The notes under the pieces: model-generated
Told to the model about the DNA's origin: nothing
The model's input: only the letters and a program-made list of their open reading frames with translations
The model's database searches: none
Source of the DNA: Arthrobacter globiformis
Lineage (GTDB): Bacteria; Actinomycetota; Actinomycetes; Actinomycetales; Micrococcaceae
Length of the DNA: 64,000 nt
NCBI RefSeq assembly: GCF_030817195.1
Contig: NZ_JAUSYZ010000001.1
Location: 3,224,001-3,288,000 of the forward strand
Direction of reading: 5' to 3'
Translations under genes and position numbers: made by a program
Shown: positions 25,058 to 33,201 of the stretch, in pieces
Layout: every line of letters starts with the position of its first letter
Position numbering within the stretch: position 1 is the stretch's first letter

Positions 25058-26407
25058 CTAGCGACCCTCCACCGGAGTCGCGTCGCGCGCTGTGCGGAAT
25101 CCGGTAAAAATCTGCCGGCGGATCGGATAGTCCCAGTTTCGGAAAGTGCCCCTGCAGGCGGCGGGATCCGCCGCCCAGGACCCTCCCCGGAGCACCTTGT
25201 AGTCGGACCCGAAGAACACCTCGCTGTATTCCGGATACGGGAATGCGGTGAATCCGGGATACGGGCGGAAGTCGCTGGAGACCCATTCCCAGACGTCGCC
25301 GATGAGCTGCCGCACTCCAAGCGGCGAGGCCCCCGCGGGAAAGGAGCCTGCCGGAGCCGGGCGGAGGGCAGACCCGCCAAGATTGGCGTAGTGAGGTGCA
25401 GGATCCTCGTCCCCCCACGGGTAGCGCCGGGAACGCCCGGACCGGGGATCAAAGCGCGCCGCCTTTTCCCATTCGGCTTCGGTCGGGAGCCGGCGCCCTG
25501 CCCAGCGGGCGTAGGCGTCCGCTTCGAACCAGCACACGTGCTGCACCGGCTCATCGTCCGGAACAGGCTCGACGACGCCGAACCTGGTCCTGCTCCAGCC
25601 GTCGCCGTCGCGTTCCCAGTACTTGGGAGCCGCCAGCCCGGCGTCCCTGCAGTGATCCCAGCCCTCCGAGGTCCACCAGCGGGAATTCCGGTAGCCGCCG
25701 TCGTCTATGAAATGCCGGTAGGCGCCATTGGTCACCGGAACGGTGTCGATCCAGTAGGCGGGCACGTCCACCGAATGGGACGGGCGTTCGTTATCCAGTG
25801 CCCACGGTTCCACCGACGTCCCCATGGTGAAAGGCCCTGAAGCCACCAGGACCTCCTTTGGCAGGGCATGCAGGTCCTGGGGTCCGACGCCGGACGCGAA
25901 CGGTTGACCGTGGAGGACCGGCGTTCCTTTCCGGAGCTGGTGCGTGGCAAGCATTGTTTCGTCGTGCTGCTGTTCGTGCTGGATGATCATTCCGAAGGCG
26001 AAACCCCGGTTCACCAGCGGTGAGCCCTCCAAGGGGGTCCGCTCCAGGATGTCGAGCGCCTTGTCGCGCACCTCGGCGATGTATTTCCGTGACTCCTGCG
26101 GCGATAGCAGCGGCAGCGTCGTGCGGCTGCTTCGCGGATGCTGGAACGCGTCGTACATCTGGTCGAGATCGCACCGCAGCGGTTCCATCTTGCCGACGTC
26201 ACGTACGAGCCAGAGTTCCTCCTGGCTGCCTACATGTGCCAGGTCCCAGACCAGAGGTGACATGAGCGGTGAGTGCTGCTTTAGCAGATCTTCGTCGTCA
26301 CAGTCGGTCAGCGCATGGGTTCGGTTCCGGGCCCTTTCCAGCCCGTCGGCGATGAAGGTCCTGAGAGTTTCGGGATCGGCAGGGGCTCCGGGAAGGTCAC
26401 TCCGCAT
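25058..26407 (-). CDS. egtB: Hercynine oxygenase EgtB
   Basis: Non-heme iron enzyme that joins hercynine and gamma-glutamylcysteine (or cysteine) with oxygen to form the C-S sulfoxide bond. The N-terminal DinB-like domain supplies iron ligands: His in WDLAHVGSQEE and the HEQQHDE pair (about residues 140-146). The C-terminal half is an FGE/sulfatase-modifying-like domain with YWIDTVPVTNGAYRHFI, RRLPTEAEWEKAARFD and KVLRGGSWA. 449 aa. ATG 26407 follows GAGGAGG and overlaps the egtA end by 11 nt. A longer reading from 26497 lies inside egtA and is not needed. Confidence 0.95.
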   Translation of the reverse strand: MRSDLPGAPADPETLRTFIADGLERARNRTHALTDCDDEDLLKQHSPLMSPLVWDLAHVGSQEELWLVRDVGKMEPLRCDLDQMYDAFQHPRSSRTTLPLLSPQESRKYIAEVRDKALDILERTPLEGSPLVNRGFAFGMIIQHEQQHDETMLATHQLRKGTPVLHGQPFASGVGPQDLHALPKEVLVASGPFTMGTSVEPWALDNERPSHSVDVPAYWIDTVPVTNGAYRHFIDDGGYRNSRWWTSEGWDHCRDAGLAAPKYWERDGDGWSRTRFGVVEPVPDDEPVQHVCWFEADAYARWAGRRLPTEAEWEKAARFDPRSGRSRRYPWGDEDPAPHYANLGGSALRPAPAGSFPAGASPLGVRQLIGDVWEWVSSDFRPYPGFTAFPYPEYSEVFFGSDYKVLRGGSWAADPAACRGTFRNWDYPIRRQIFTGFRTARDATPVEGR

Positions 26408-27689
26408 TGTCGTCCTCCTCGTCAGGCTCTGGTCGGGCAAACCAACTGCCGGTTCTTCGCCACACGTCCAGCCGCTCCTGCGCCGGGCACCGGCCACGCG
26501 CCGTATGACGTTCCACGAACTGTTCGGCCCGCCTGCGGGTTGTGGCGTCGGCTCCTAACCGGGGCAACGCCATCAGGGCGGCCTCGGCGCAGGCGGTGGC
26601 AGCGGCGGCGAGTACGGGATTCGTCAGCCCGTCGCGGGCGGCAGTTCTCATCGGATCGGTCAGCGCAGCAAGCGGTTCGCAGGCGTCTGCGGCAAGATCG
26701 GCAGCAATTTCGTCGTCCATAAGCGCTGTGACGATCGCCGTGACCGGCTCCCAGTCATGACCTGCCTGCGCGTCGATCACCCTGAGCTCCATGAATCCGC
26801 GTGGCCGCACAGGCGGGAAAAGGGTTGTCAGGTGGTAATTCAGGTCAGCCAGCGTTGCGGGCCTGGGTCCCCTCCCCTGCAGCCAGTCCCGCATCGTCAG
26901 CTCCCGCGGCGGATCCCAGCATGCCTCCTCTGACGGGATGCACAGAACGAGAGCGTCGAGTGCGTAGCGCGCCCACGCCTGGCGCGGATCCTCCGAACGA
27001 GGGACGGCACTGGTCCTCGTCGGGTCAATGTCCAGCCAAGTGCGCTGCCGGTTGCTGTGCCATCCGCTCGGGATGCCGTGAAGGAAAGGCGAATTGGCGA
27101 ACATCGCGACGAAAACCGGAAGGAGATTATGCAGGCGATGCCAGCGTTGCACTGCACCGGTGGACCCCGGAGTGTCGAATCCGGCTTCCAGCGAAATCTG
27201 GAGGGAAGCCGTGGAGCACATCATGGTTCGTCCGGCTGGGCCGAAACGGTCGAAGTGTCGTTCCATTGACGCATACCGCGGATGCGCCAATGACCGCACA
27301 GCCGGCCGGCCGGGGTCCACGGCCATGGGTCCGAAGCAAAGACCAGCCTTTGAGAGCCGGGCCGCAACGGCTGCAAGGTCTGTCCGGGTCGCTGCGACAA
27401 GAGCCGGAAGACCGGGGGCACAGGCGGAGCTCACCTCCAGTTGGCCCCCTGGTTCAAAGGTGATGACCCCACCGCCGGGCAGCGGCCCGGGAGATGCCGC
27501 CATGGCCGCGCTCAACCGTGCCACCGGAACCGGGATCTGTGGATCCACAACGTCGTGTACCACTCGCTCGACCTCCACGCCGGCAGCGCCCGGCGGTCCG
27601 GTCTTGAAACACACGGAGGCCACATACACCTCGGCCTCGGACTCGGAAAGCGGGCGAATGTCGCGCCCTGCCTGCAAAGCGGAATTCAC
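26397..27689 (-). CDS. egtA: Glutamate-cysteine ligase EgtA
   Basis: ATP-dependent ligase that makes gamma-glutamylcysteine for ergothioneine synthesis, of the GCS2-type family. 430 aa. Visible conserved stretches are ITFEPGGQLEVSS, MMCSTASLQISLEAGFD, ANSPFLHGIPSGWHSNRQRTW and PRGFMELRVIDAQ, which line the glutamate and ATP site in this group. The GTG start at 27689 has GAAGGAG 6 bp upstream. It is the first gene of the egtABCD operon and overlaps egtB by 11 nt. Actinobacteria have no glutathione, so the use for mycothiol-independent ergothioneine is the simplest reading. Confidence 0.93.
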   Translation of the reverse strand: MNSALQAGRDIRPLSESEAEVYVASVCFKTGPPGAAGVEVERVVHDVVDPQIPVPVARLSAAMAASPGPLPGGGVITFEPGGQLEVSSACAPGLPALVAATRTDLAAVAARLSKAGLCFGPMAVDPGRPAVRSLAHPRYASMERHFDRFGPAGRTMMCSTASLQISLEAGFDTPGSTGAVQRWHRLHNLLPVFVAMFANSPFLHGIPSGWHSNRQRTWLDIDPTRTSAVPRSEDPRQAWARYALDALVLCIPSEEACWDPPRELTMRDWLQGRGPRPATLADLNYHLTTLFPPVRPRGFMELRVIDAQAGHDWEPVTAIVTALMDDEIAADLAADACEPLAALTDPMRTAARDGLTNPVLAAAATACAEAALMALPRLGADATTRRRAEQFVERHTARGRCPAQERLDVWRRTGSWFARPEPDEEDDNAE

Positions 27690-27792
27690 GCGGCGCTCCT
27701 TCGACGGCGGTAGTCTTCTGGCGGCAAGCTAAACAGCCCCCTTTTGGCCTTGTCAACGGTCTGGCCACCGGAATCCGCCAACGTCGGCGCGG

Positions 27793-28425
27793 CTAGAACA
27801 CGTCTTCGGGGTCGACGGTGGACGTCGCGTACTCCGGTCGCCCGCGGGGCCGATAGGTTTGGATGGTGATGCCCCGGGACGTGGACCGCGAGCTGACCAG
27901 TTCGAGCGCGATGTCGGGACCGGTTTCGGGGAACAGCCGTGTTCCCTGGCCGACGACGACGGGATAGGTGACCAGGTCGAGCTGGTCAACCAGGTCATTG
28001 GCCAGCAGCCATCTAACGAGGGCACCGCTGCCCGGCACCAGCAACTCGCCGTCGTGATTCGCCTTCAGTTCAGCGATGGCCGTGGCAACGTCGCCCTGCA
28101 GGACAGTCGTGCCCGCCCACCGCGGGTCGGCCAGAGTGGTCGACACCACGTACTTGGGGCGGCTGTTCAGCGCGGCGGCAATCGGGTTCGCGTCCGGGTT
28201 GGGCATCACTCCCCAGTACCCTGCAAAGATCTCGTACGTCCGGCGGCCAAAGAGGAACGCATCCGCCCCGCCGTAAACCTGGTTGAGATAGTCCCCTGCT
28301 TCGGCGTCGAGAAGCGGTATCGCCCATCCGCCGCGGTCGAAGCCGCCGCTGCGGTCCTCGTCGGGTCCGCCCAACCCCTGCATGACGCCGTCAACCGAGA
28401 CGTTGGTCGTGGTGGTCAACCTCAT
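27793..28425 (-). CDS. Dihydrofolate reductase family protein (RibD C-terminal-like)
   Basis: 210-aa protein of the RibD C-terminal/DHFR-like fold. It begins MRLTTTTNVSVDGVMQG, a typical opening for this group. The NADPH-binding region includes ADAFLFGRRTYEIFAGYW and the segment LLVPGSGALVRWLLANDLVDQLDLVTYPVVVGQGTRLF is the common C-terminal signature. Many members are annotated only as dihydrofolate reductases; the natural substrate is generally unknown. ATG 28425 is preceded by GAGGTGACAAGAC. It is a single gene with no clear operon partner. Confidence 0.87.
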   Translation of the reverse strand: MRLTTTTNVSVDGVMQGLGGPDEDRSGGFDRGGWAIPLLDAEAGDYLNQVYGGADAFLFGRRTYEIFAGYWGVMPNPDANPIAAALNSRPKYVVSTTLADPRWAGTTVLQGDVATAIAELKANHDGELLVPGSGALVRWLLANDLVDQLDLVTYPVVVGQGTRLFPETGPDIALELVSSRSTSRGITIQTYRPRGRPEYATSTVDPEDVF

Positions 28426-28550
28426 GTCTTGTCACCTCGTCGGACAACGGCCGCGGACCCCTGACGGATCTGCGCTGGTTGCTACAGACAAGCACACTTG
28501 CGGTAGCCGCGCGAGGGCGAAATGGGCACCGGGCCCAGCTGGCCGGTGGC

Positions 28551-28556
28551 TAGGAT
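28551..28556 (+). promoter_or_regulatory. -10 box for leaderless MBL gene
   Basis: TAGGAT ends 6 nt before GTG 28563, and there is no Shine-Dalgarno site. This spacing selects GTG 28563 over the in-frame GTG at 28557 as the start of the MBL-fold gene. Confidence 0.6.
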
Positions 28557-28562
28557 GTGCAT

Positions 28563-29357
28563 GTGAAGCAGCAAACCCATAAGTGGCAGGCCTCCTCCAG
28601 CACGTCCGAGCCGTCCCCAGGAGTCTTTTTCGTCGAGGGACCGGCATCAAACTGGATCGTGGTCCGCGACGAGACCGGATTCATGATCATCGACAGCGGT
28701 TACCCGTCCGACCGTCCGCTGGTCCTTGAATCCATCCGCCGTCTGGGACTGCGGCCGACGGATGCCCGGGCCATGCTCATCACGCACGGCCACGTGGACC
28801 ACACCGGTTCGGCGGCCTACTTCTCCGAAACCTATGGCACGCCCATCCTGTGCGCGCCGGAGGAGCTGGCCCACGTCCAAGGGAGGGAAAAGCACCAGGT
28901 CACGTTCGGCCAGGTCATCATCCGCGCCTGGCGGCCCCGCGTGTTCCGCTGGATGGTCCATGTCATCAGGTCGGGAGCCCTCAAGGCGAAGCCCGCAACG
29001 GGGGCCCAGGCCTGGACCGCCGACGTGTTGAGAAACCTTCCCGGCAAGCCGGAAGCCGTGCTGCTGCCGGGGCACACACCGGGCAATGTCGCGATCCTGC
29101 TTCCTGAAGCCGGGGCGATAGCGGTGGGTGATTCGTTCGTCAGCGGCCATCCGCTGAGCCGGACAGCCGGACCGCAGATGCTGCACCCCATGTTCCACAC
29201 CGATCCCGCACAGGCGCTCGCGGCGACCCATCGCCTGGACGAAATCGACGCCTCGGTGGTGCTGCCGGGCCATGGCGGTGTTCTCCGCAGGTCTCTTAGC
29301 GACGCACTGGAAACGTTGCGCGGACAGGCGTCGGCGTCGAATCCCGAAGCCGCCTGA
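28563..29357 (+). CDS. MBL-fold metallo-hydrolase
   Basis: Metallo-beta-lactamase-fold hydrolase of 264 aa. The zinc-binding motif HGHVDHTGSA (H-x-H-x-D-H) is near residue 77. Further ligands are seen in LLPGHTPGNVAIL, IAVGDSFVSGHP and LPGHGGVLR, in the normal order. The fold hydrolyses thioesters, lactones or phosphoesters; I cannot tell which here. GTG 28563 is chosen from the -10 spacing, and GTG 28557 is the alternative. It is divergent from the DHFR-like gene. A 19-bp palindrome follows about 45 bp downstream. Confidence 0.87.
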   Translation: MKQQTHKWQASSSTSEPSPGVFFVEGPASNWIVVRDETGFMIIDSGYPSDRPLVLESIRRLGLRPTDARAMLITHGHVDHTGSAAYFSETYGTPILCAPEELAHVQGREKHQVTFGQVIIRAWRPRVFRWMVHVIRSGALKAKPATGAQAWTADVLRNLPGKPEAVLLPGHTPGNVAILLPEAGAIAVGDSFVSGHPLSRTAGPQMLHPMFHTDPAQALAATHRLDEIDASVVLPGHGGVLRRSLSDALETLRGQASASNPEAA

Positions 29358-29402
29358 GCATCTCCGGGCGTTGCCGCTATGAATAACGGCCCGGATCGCA
29401 TA

Positions 29403-29421
29403 AAATGAACGACGTTCATTT
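29403..29421. promoter_or_regulatory. 19-bp palindrome, likely regulator-binding site
   Basis: Perfect palindrome AAATGAACG-A-CGTTCATTT. Its size and form suit a TetR-type operator. It lies 58 bp before the start of the small gene at 29480, so it most likely governs that gene; the regulator is not encoded nearby. Confidence 0.6.
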
Positions 29422-29479
29422 ATTTGGTCGGGCCCAAGGGGTCAGGCCAACGCCGTTCGAAGCGAAGGAGCCACCGACA

Positions 29480-29713
29480 GTGACGCCGGGGACAGCTGCA
29501 GGAAGCACACATGATGCCCGCGACCTCATAGGGACAGAGGTGAGGGTGGAACGGGCCGGAACGGTCATCCGAGTGGGCTACGTGGAAACCGCCACGCCCT
29601 CGGGAGAGCTGTTCTGGATCAGGGCCAACGGGTGTGAGCCCCGTGAACTGTTCGGTTCGGCGCTGGGCCACACGATTGTCCCTGCATCGGAACCCGGCCA
29701 GGTGGCCGGCTAA
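29480..29713 (+). CDS. Small conserved-looking hypothetical protein (77 aa)
   Basis: 77-aa protein beginning MTPGTAAGSTHDARDLIGTEVRVERAG. The pattern, alternating hydrophobic residues in VRVERAGTVIRVGYVETATPSGELFWIRAN, looks like a small beta-barrel or SH3-like fold, but I recognise no family. GTG 29480 is chosen because GAAGGAG stands 9 bp upstream; a longer reading from 29405 begins inside the 19-bp palindrome and lacks a ribosome binding site. It may be regulated by that palindrome. Confidence 0.6.
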   Translation: MTPGTAAGSTHDARDLIGTEVRVERAGTVIRVGYVETATPSGELFWIRANGCEPRELFGSALGHTIVPASEPGQVAG

Positions 29714-29746
29714 ACCCCCGCCGCCTGTCACCTACGGGGTTGCGCC

Positions 29747-30412
29747 CTAGGAACCGGAACCAGCAGGAGCGGCACGGCTGTCCACCTCGGCAGTCAGCCG
29801 GTCGATCCGCTCAACTGCGGCGTCAAGGTCCCCGACTGTCGACCATAAGGCCGGCTGCTCGTTACGAATCTGTTCAAGCGTGCGCCCTGCGGAGGTGAGC
29901 GCAGCGAGATCGAAACTCACATTGGTACGGGCACCGGTCACCGCTGCCCGCAGGGCCCCGAAGGCGACGACGACGTCGGCAACCAGGGCCGAATTACCAT
30001 TGGACGCCAGCCACTCCAGGTCCCCAATGGCATCGATGGCGTGCTCGCCGAGCACGGCAGAGGCCTTGGCGGCATCCACGGACGCCCGGCGTATCGCATC
30101 CTCCCGTTCCGGCCCCGGTTCCAGCCGGAAGGCGGCGCCGAAAGCCTGGGACGCTGAGGCGTCCTCGTCGGCCAGCCGAAGGGCGGCTTCCCGCAGCGAA
30201 TGCACCCGAGCGTGAACATCAGCAAGTTCCTGCCGCTGGTGCCTGTCAGCTTCCGTATATCCGGCGACCATGGATGCCAGTGACGCGGCGATGGCAAGCA
30301 TCACGCCCGCCCCGGCGCCGCCGCCTGGGGAACCAACGGACTCCGCCAAAGCCCGCGTCCAATCCTCAACTGTCGACCGCCGAGTCGTAACTGACTTCGA
30401 ATCATCGCTCAT
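29747..30412 (-). CDS. Cyclodeaminase/cyclohydrolase family protein (FTCD_C)
   Basis: 221-aa helical protein of the formiminotransferase-cyclodeaminase C-terminal family, which acts on formimino- or methenyl-tetrahydrofolate. Recognisable parts are WTRALAESVGSPGGGAGAGVMLAIAASLASMVAGYT at the N-terminus, DEDASASQAFGAAFRL and GNSALVADVVVAFGALRAAVTGARTNVSFDL. The start ATG 30412 has CAGACT ending 6 nt upstream and no ribosome binding site, so it may be leaderless. It is convergent with the small gene at 29480 and divergent from the PucR gene. In other Actinobacteria such proteins are sometimes annotated as methenyl-THF cyclohydrolases. Confidence 0.85.
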   Translation of the reverse strand: MSDDSKSVTTRRSTVEDWTRALAESVGSPGGGAGAGVMLAIAASLASMVAGYTEADRHQRQELADVHARVHSLREAALRLADEDASASQAFGAAFRLEPGPEREDAIRRASVDAAKASAVLGEHAIDAIGDLEWLASNGNSALVADVVVAFGALRAAVTGARTNVSFDLAALTSAGRTLEQIRNEQPALWSTVGDLDAAVERIDRLTAEVDSRAAPAGSGS

Positions 30413-30610
30413 GGCACCAGTCTGCCCGAAGCCCCCGCTACATTGTCAGGACGACGGGCCAGCCGGGAACGAAACGTGCGGCGCATTGGACCGGAAACCG
30501 AAAACGTACAAACCTATTTGGGTTCCGTTACATATTTCGGCGAATCCCGGCTCGATAGCATGAGGTGACCGGACAGAGCCGTCCGGGTGGATCGACGCAG
30601 AAGGAAGCTC

Positions 30611-32209
30611 ATGCCCGCGGTAACGGTGGACGATATCCTTTCGGATTTCCCGCTGGGTTTCGCCACCCTCATCCTGCGACCCGCCCCTGACCGATCGGGC
30701 ATCGAACGGTTCTTGATCGTCGACGCTGATGATGAAACGTCCGACGCCGGCGCAGCCTTTGTCCTGCTGATCGGCGTCCGCGGCCGCTCGGCTTTGCCCG
30801 CGTTGCGACGGCTCCTGAAGAACCCGCCGCAGGTTGTCGCGGTCAAGGGGACCCGCGAGGAGCTGACCGACGCCGAAGAACTGCTGGCCGCAGCGGGCAG
30901 CGGGCTGCTGCTGGTGGACCCGGCTGCCGATTGGGACCGGCTGCTGTCAATCGCCAAGGACCGGATCCAGCCGCGCAGTTACCAGAGCGAAGTGCTGACA
31001 CTGCTGGAAGAGGACCTGTTCGCCATCGCCCAGACCACTGCACGGCTGACCTCCAGCCACGTGGTTATCGAGGACGCCGCCAACAAGGTCCTGGCCTACT
31101 CCACCGTCTCGAACGACATCGACGAACTGCGCAAGGCATCCATCCTGACCCGGCGCGGCCCCAGGAAATACGAACTGCTGCTCAAGGACCTCGGCGCCTA
31201 CCGCGAACTGCACAGAACCCGGCTGCCTGTGCGTGTGCCGGCCCGGCCGCAGGACGGACTGCGCGAACGCGTGGCCATCACGCTGTTTGCCGGTGACCGG
31301 ATCATGGGCTACATCTGGCTTCAGGAGACCGGGGACGGATTCGGCGCGGATGTAGACTACGTGCTGACGGGATCCGCAGCCCGGGCCTCCGCCGAGCTGA
31401 TCCGGCACCGCAACCAGCAGTCGGTGCACATGCGCGAAGACCGTATTGCCAGGATCCTGTCCGGCCCCGCGGAGGCTGCCGCCAGTGCCCACAGCGGGAA
31501 AATTCCGGCGGAACGGCCAGCGGCACTCATCCTGATCGGAATGTCCGGCGCGGACACGCAGGCTGATGATGCCGCACTGAAGCACGGCGAACTCGCCAGT
31601 CTGGCGTCCATCCACGCCGCCGCTTACAAGGCATGCGCCGTCGTCGGGCAATTCAAGGGCGATACTGCGGTGATCGTTCCGGGGCTCCAGTCCACTGCGG
31701 CGGAACCCGGGCTGCGGAGCCTGGCCGAATCCATCATCCGGGACGCCGGCAAACACCTGGGCATCAGCCCCTTTGCCGCCGTCGGCCCGGTGGCACCGGA
31801 TCTGCTGACTCTCCACTCGGTTACCCCGATCACCGAGGCCCTGCTGGATTGCGTTAGCGCCTCCCCTGACACCACCGTGGCCACGGTGGCTGACTTCGAG
31901 GGAGAAATCCTCTTCCGTGACGCCGTCCGGAATTTTCTGTCCTCGACGTTCCGTCACCGCAGCCTCTCCACTCTTTTGCGGGACGACGGCGACCTCGCAG
32001 AAACCTTGCTTGTGTACTTCGAAGCCTCGCTCGACGTGGCCGAATGCGCGAAACGCATGGCACTGCACAAGAACACCGTCTACTACCGGATCAGCAAGGC
32101 TTCCCGGGTCACGGGCCTGGACTTTGGCAATCCACGTGATGCACTGGTGGCCCTGCTGCATATTCAGGAATGGGCCGCCATCCATAAAGACCTTCGAGGC
32201 AGGAAATGA
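30611..32209 (+). CDS. PucR-family transcriptional regulator
   Basis: 532-aa regulator with an N-terminal PucR-type ligand domain (PAVTVDDILSDFPLGFATLI, about residues 2-120), a middle GGDEF-like region and a C-terminal PucR HTH domain. The last contains DLAETLLVYFEASLDVAECAKRMALHKNTVYYRISKASRVTGLDF, the family hallmark. ATG 30611 follows GAAGGA, 5 bp before it. It overlaps the glutaminase start by 4 nt (32206-32209), so it is translationally coupled to the pathway it probably controls, namely use of glutamine or a related amino acid. PucR proteins usually activate purine or amino-acid catabolic genes. Confidence 0.9.
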   Translation: MPAVTVDDILSDFPLGFATLILRPAPDRSGIERFLIVDADDETSDAGAAFVLLIGVRGRSALPALRRLLKNPPQVVAVKGTREELTDAEELLAAAGSGLLLVDPAADWDRLLSIAKDRIQPRSYQSEVLTLLEEDLFAIAQTTARLTSSHVVIEDAANKVLAYSTVSNDIDELRKASILTRRGPRKYELLLKDLGAYRELHRTRLPVRVPARPQDGLRERVAITLFAGDRIMGYIWLQETGDGFGADVDYVLTGSAARASAELIRHRNQQSVHMREDRIARILSGPAEAAASAHSGKIPAERPAALILIGMSGADTQADDAALKHGELASLASIHAAAYKACAVVGQFKGDTAVIVPGLQSTAAEPGLRSLAESIIRDAGKHLGISPFAAVGPVAPDLLTLHSVTPITEALLDCVSASPDTTVATVADFEGEILFRDAVRNFLSSTFRHRSLSTLLRDDGDLAETLLVYFEASLDVAECAKRMALHKNTVYYRISKASRVTGLDFGNPRDALVALLHIQEWAAIHKDLRGRK

Positions 32210-33138
32210 CCACGACACTCGATGCACCGCCCTTGGGCCCGATGCTCGATGACATCGTCCGCAGCCATAGACCGCAAAGGGAAGCCGGCTCTGTTCCGGC
32301 CAACATCCCGTCTTTGGCGGCGGTTCCGTTCAGCAGATTCGGAATAGCTGTGGCCACCGCGGCCGGAGAGATCTTCACCTCAGGGGACGCCGATGTCCCC
32401 TTCTCCATCCAGAGCATCTCCAAGGTGTTCACCCTGGCTATGGCCCTGCGCCGCGACAGTTCCGGAGCGCTGTGGTCGCGGGTGCTGCGCGAACCGTCCG
32501 GCTCCGCCTTCAACTCCCTGGTCCAGCTGGAAGTGGAACACGGCATCCCGCGGAACCCGTTCATCAACGCCGGCGCCCTGGTGGTCACCGACCGTCTGAT
32601 GGAAGAGACGCCCGACGCCGCCACCGCGGTCCTGCGCTTCCTCACCGGACAAACGGGGGAACCAGGGCCGTTCATCGACGAGGCAGCCGCGGTCAGTGAG
32701 CTTTCCAACAGCAGCCGCAACCTGGCCCTGGCCCACTTCCTCAAAGACTTCGGCAACCTCAGGCAGTCCGCCGAGGCCGTCGTGGAAAACTACGTCCGCC
32801 AGTGCTCCATCATGATGACCTGCGCGGAATTGGCCAGGGCCGGGCTCTTCCTCGCCCGGGAAGGTCGCGGAACGTCGGGAACCGTGGTGTCCCGGAGCGA
32901 GGCGAAACGCATTGGGTCCATCATGCTGACCTGCGGCATGTACGATGCGGCAGGCGAATTCGCCTACCGGGTAGGACTGCCAGGAAAAAGCGGCGTGGGT
33001 GGCGGCATCCTGGTCATTGTCCCGGGCCACTGCGCCATCTCCGTCTGGAGTCCCCGCCTGGACGCAAAAGGCAATTCCCTGGCGGGCAGCGCCGCGCTCG
33101 CCGATCTTTCGGACCGCACCGGCTGGTCTGTTTTCTAA
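32206..33138 (+). CDS. glsA: Glutaminase
   Basis: Hydrolyses glutamine to glutamate and ammonia; a serine-dependent beta-lactamase-fold glutaminase. 310 aa, as usual. The catalytic Ser-x-x-Lys is in SIQSISKVFTLAMAL (about residues 65-79), and FINAGALVV, LSNSSRNLALAHFL and TCGMYDAAGEFAYRVGLPGKSGVGGGI follow in the family order. Its ATG overlaps the PucR stop by 4 nt. An amino acid permease and a ThDP enzyme come next on the same strand, which suggests a nitrogen-catabolic cluster under PucR control. Confidence 0.95.
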   Translation: MTTTLDAPPLGPMLDDIVRSHRPQREAGSVPANIPSLAAVPFSRFGIAVATAAGEIFTSGDADVPFSIQSISKVFTLAMALRRDSSGALWSRVLREPSGSAFNSLVQLEVEHGIPRNPFINAGALVVTDRLMEETPDAATAVLRFLTGQTGEPGPFIDEAAAVSELSNSSRNLALAHFLKDFGNLRQSAEAVVENYVRQCSIMMTCAELARAGLFLAREGRGTSGTVVSRSEAKRIGSIMLTCGMYDAAGEFAYRVGLPGKSGVGGGILVIVPGHCAISVWSPRLDAKGNSLAGSAALADLSDRTGWSVF

Positions 33139-33201
33139 GCGTTTCCCGCACTTTCCTGTTCCACCTTCAGTTAGATCTTCAACCGGTCGAAAGGATCACC
33201 C

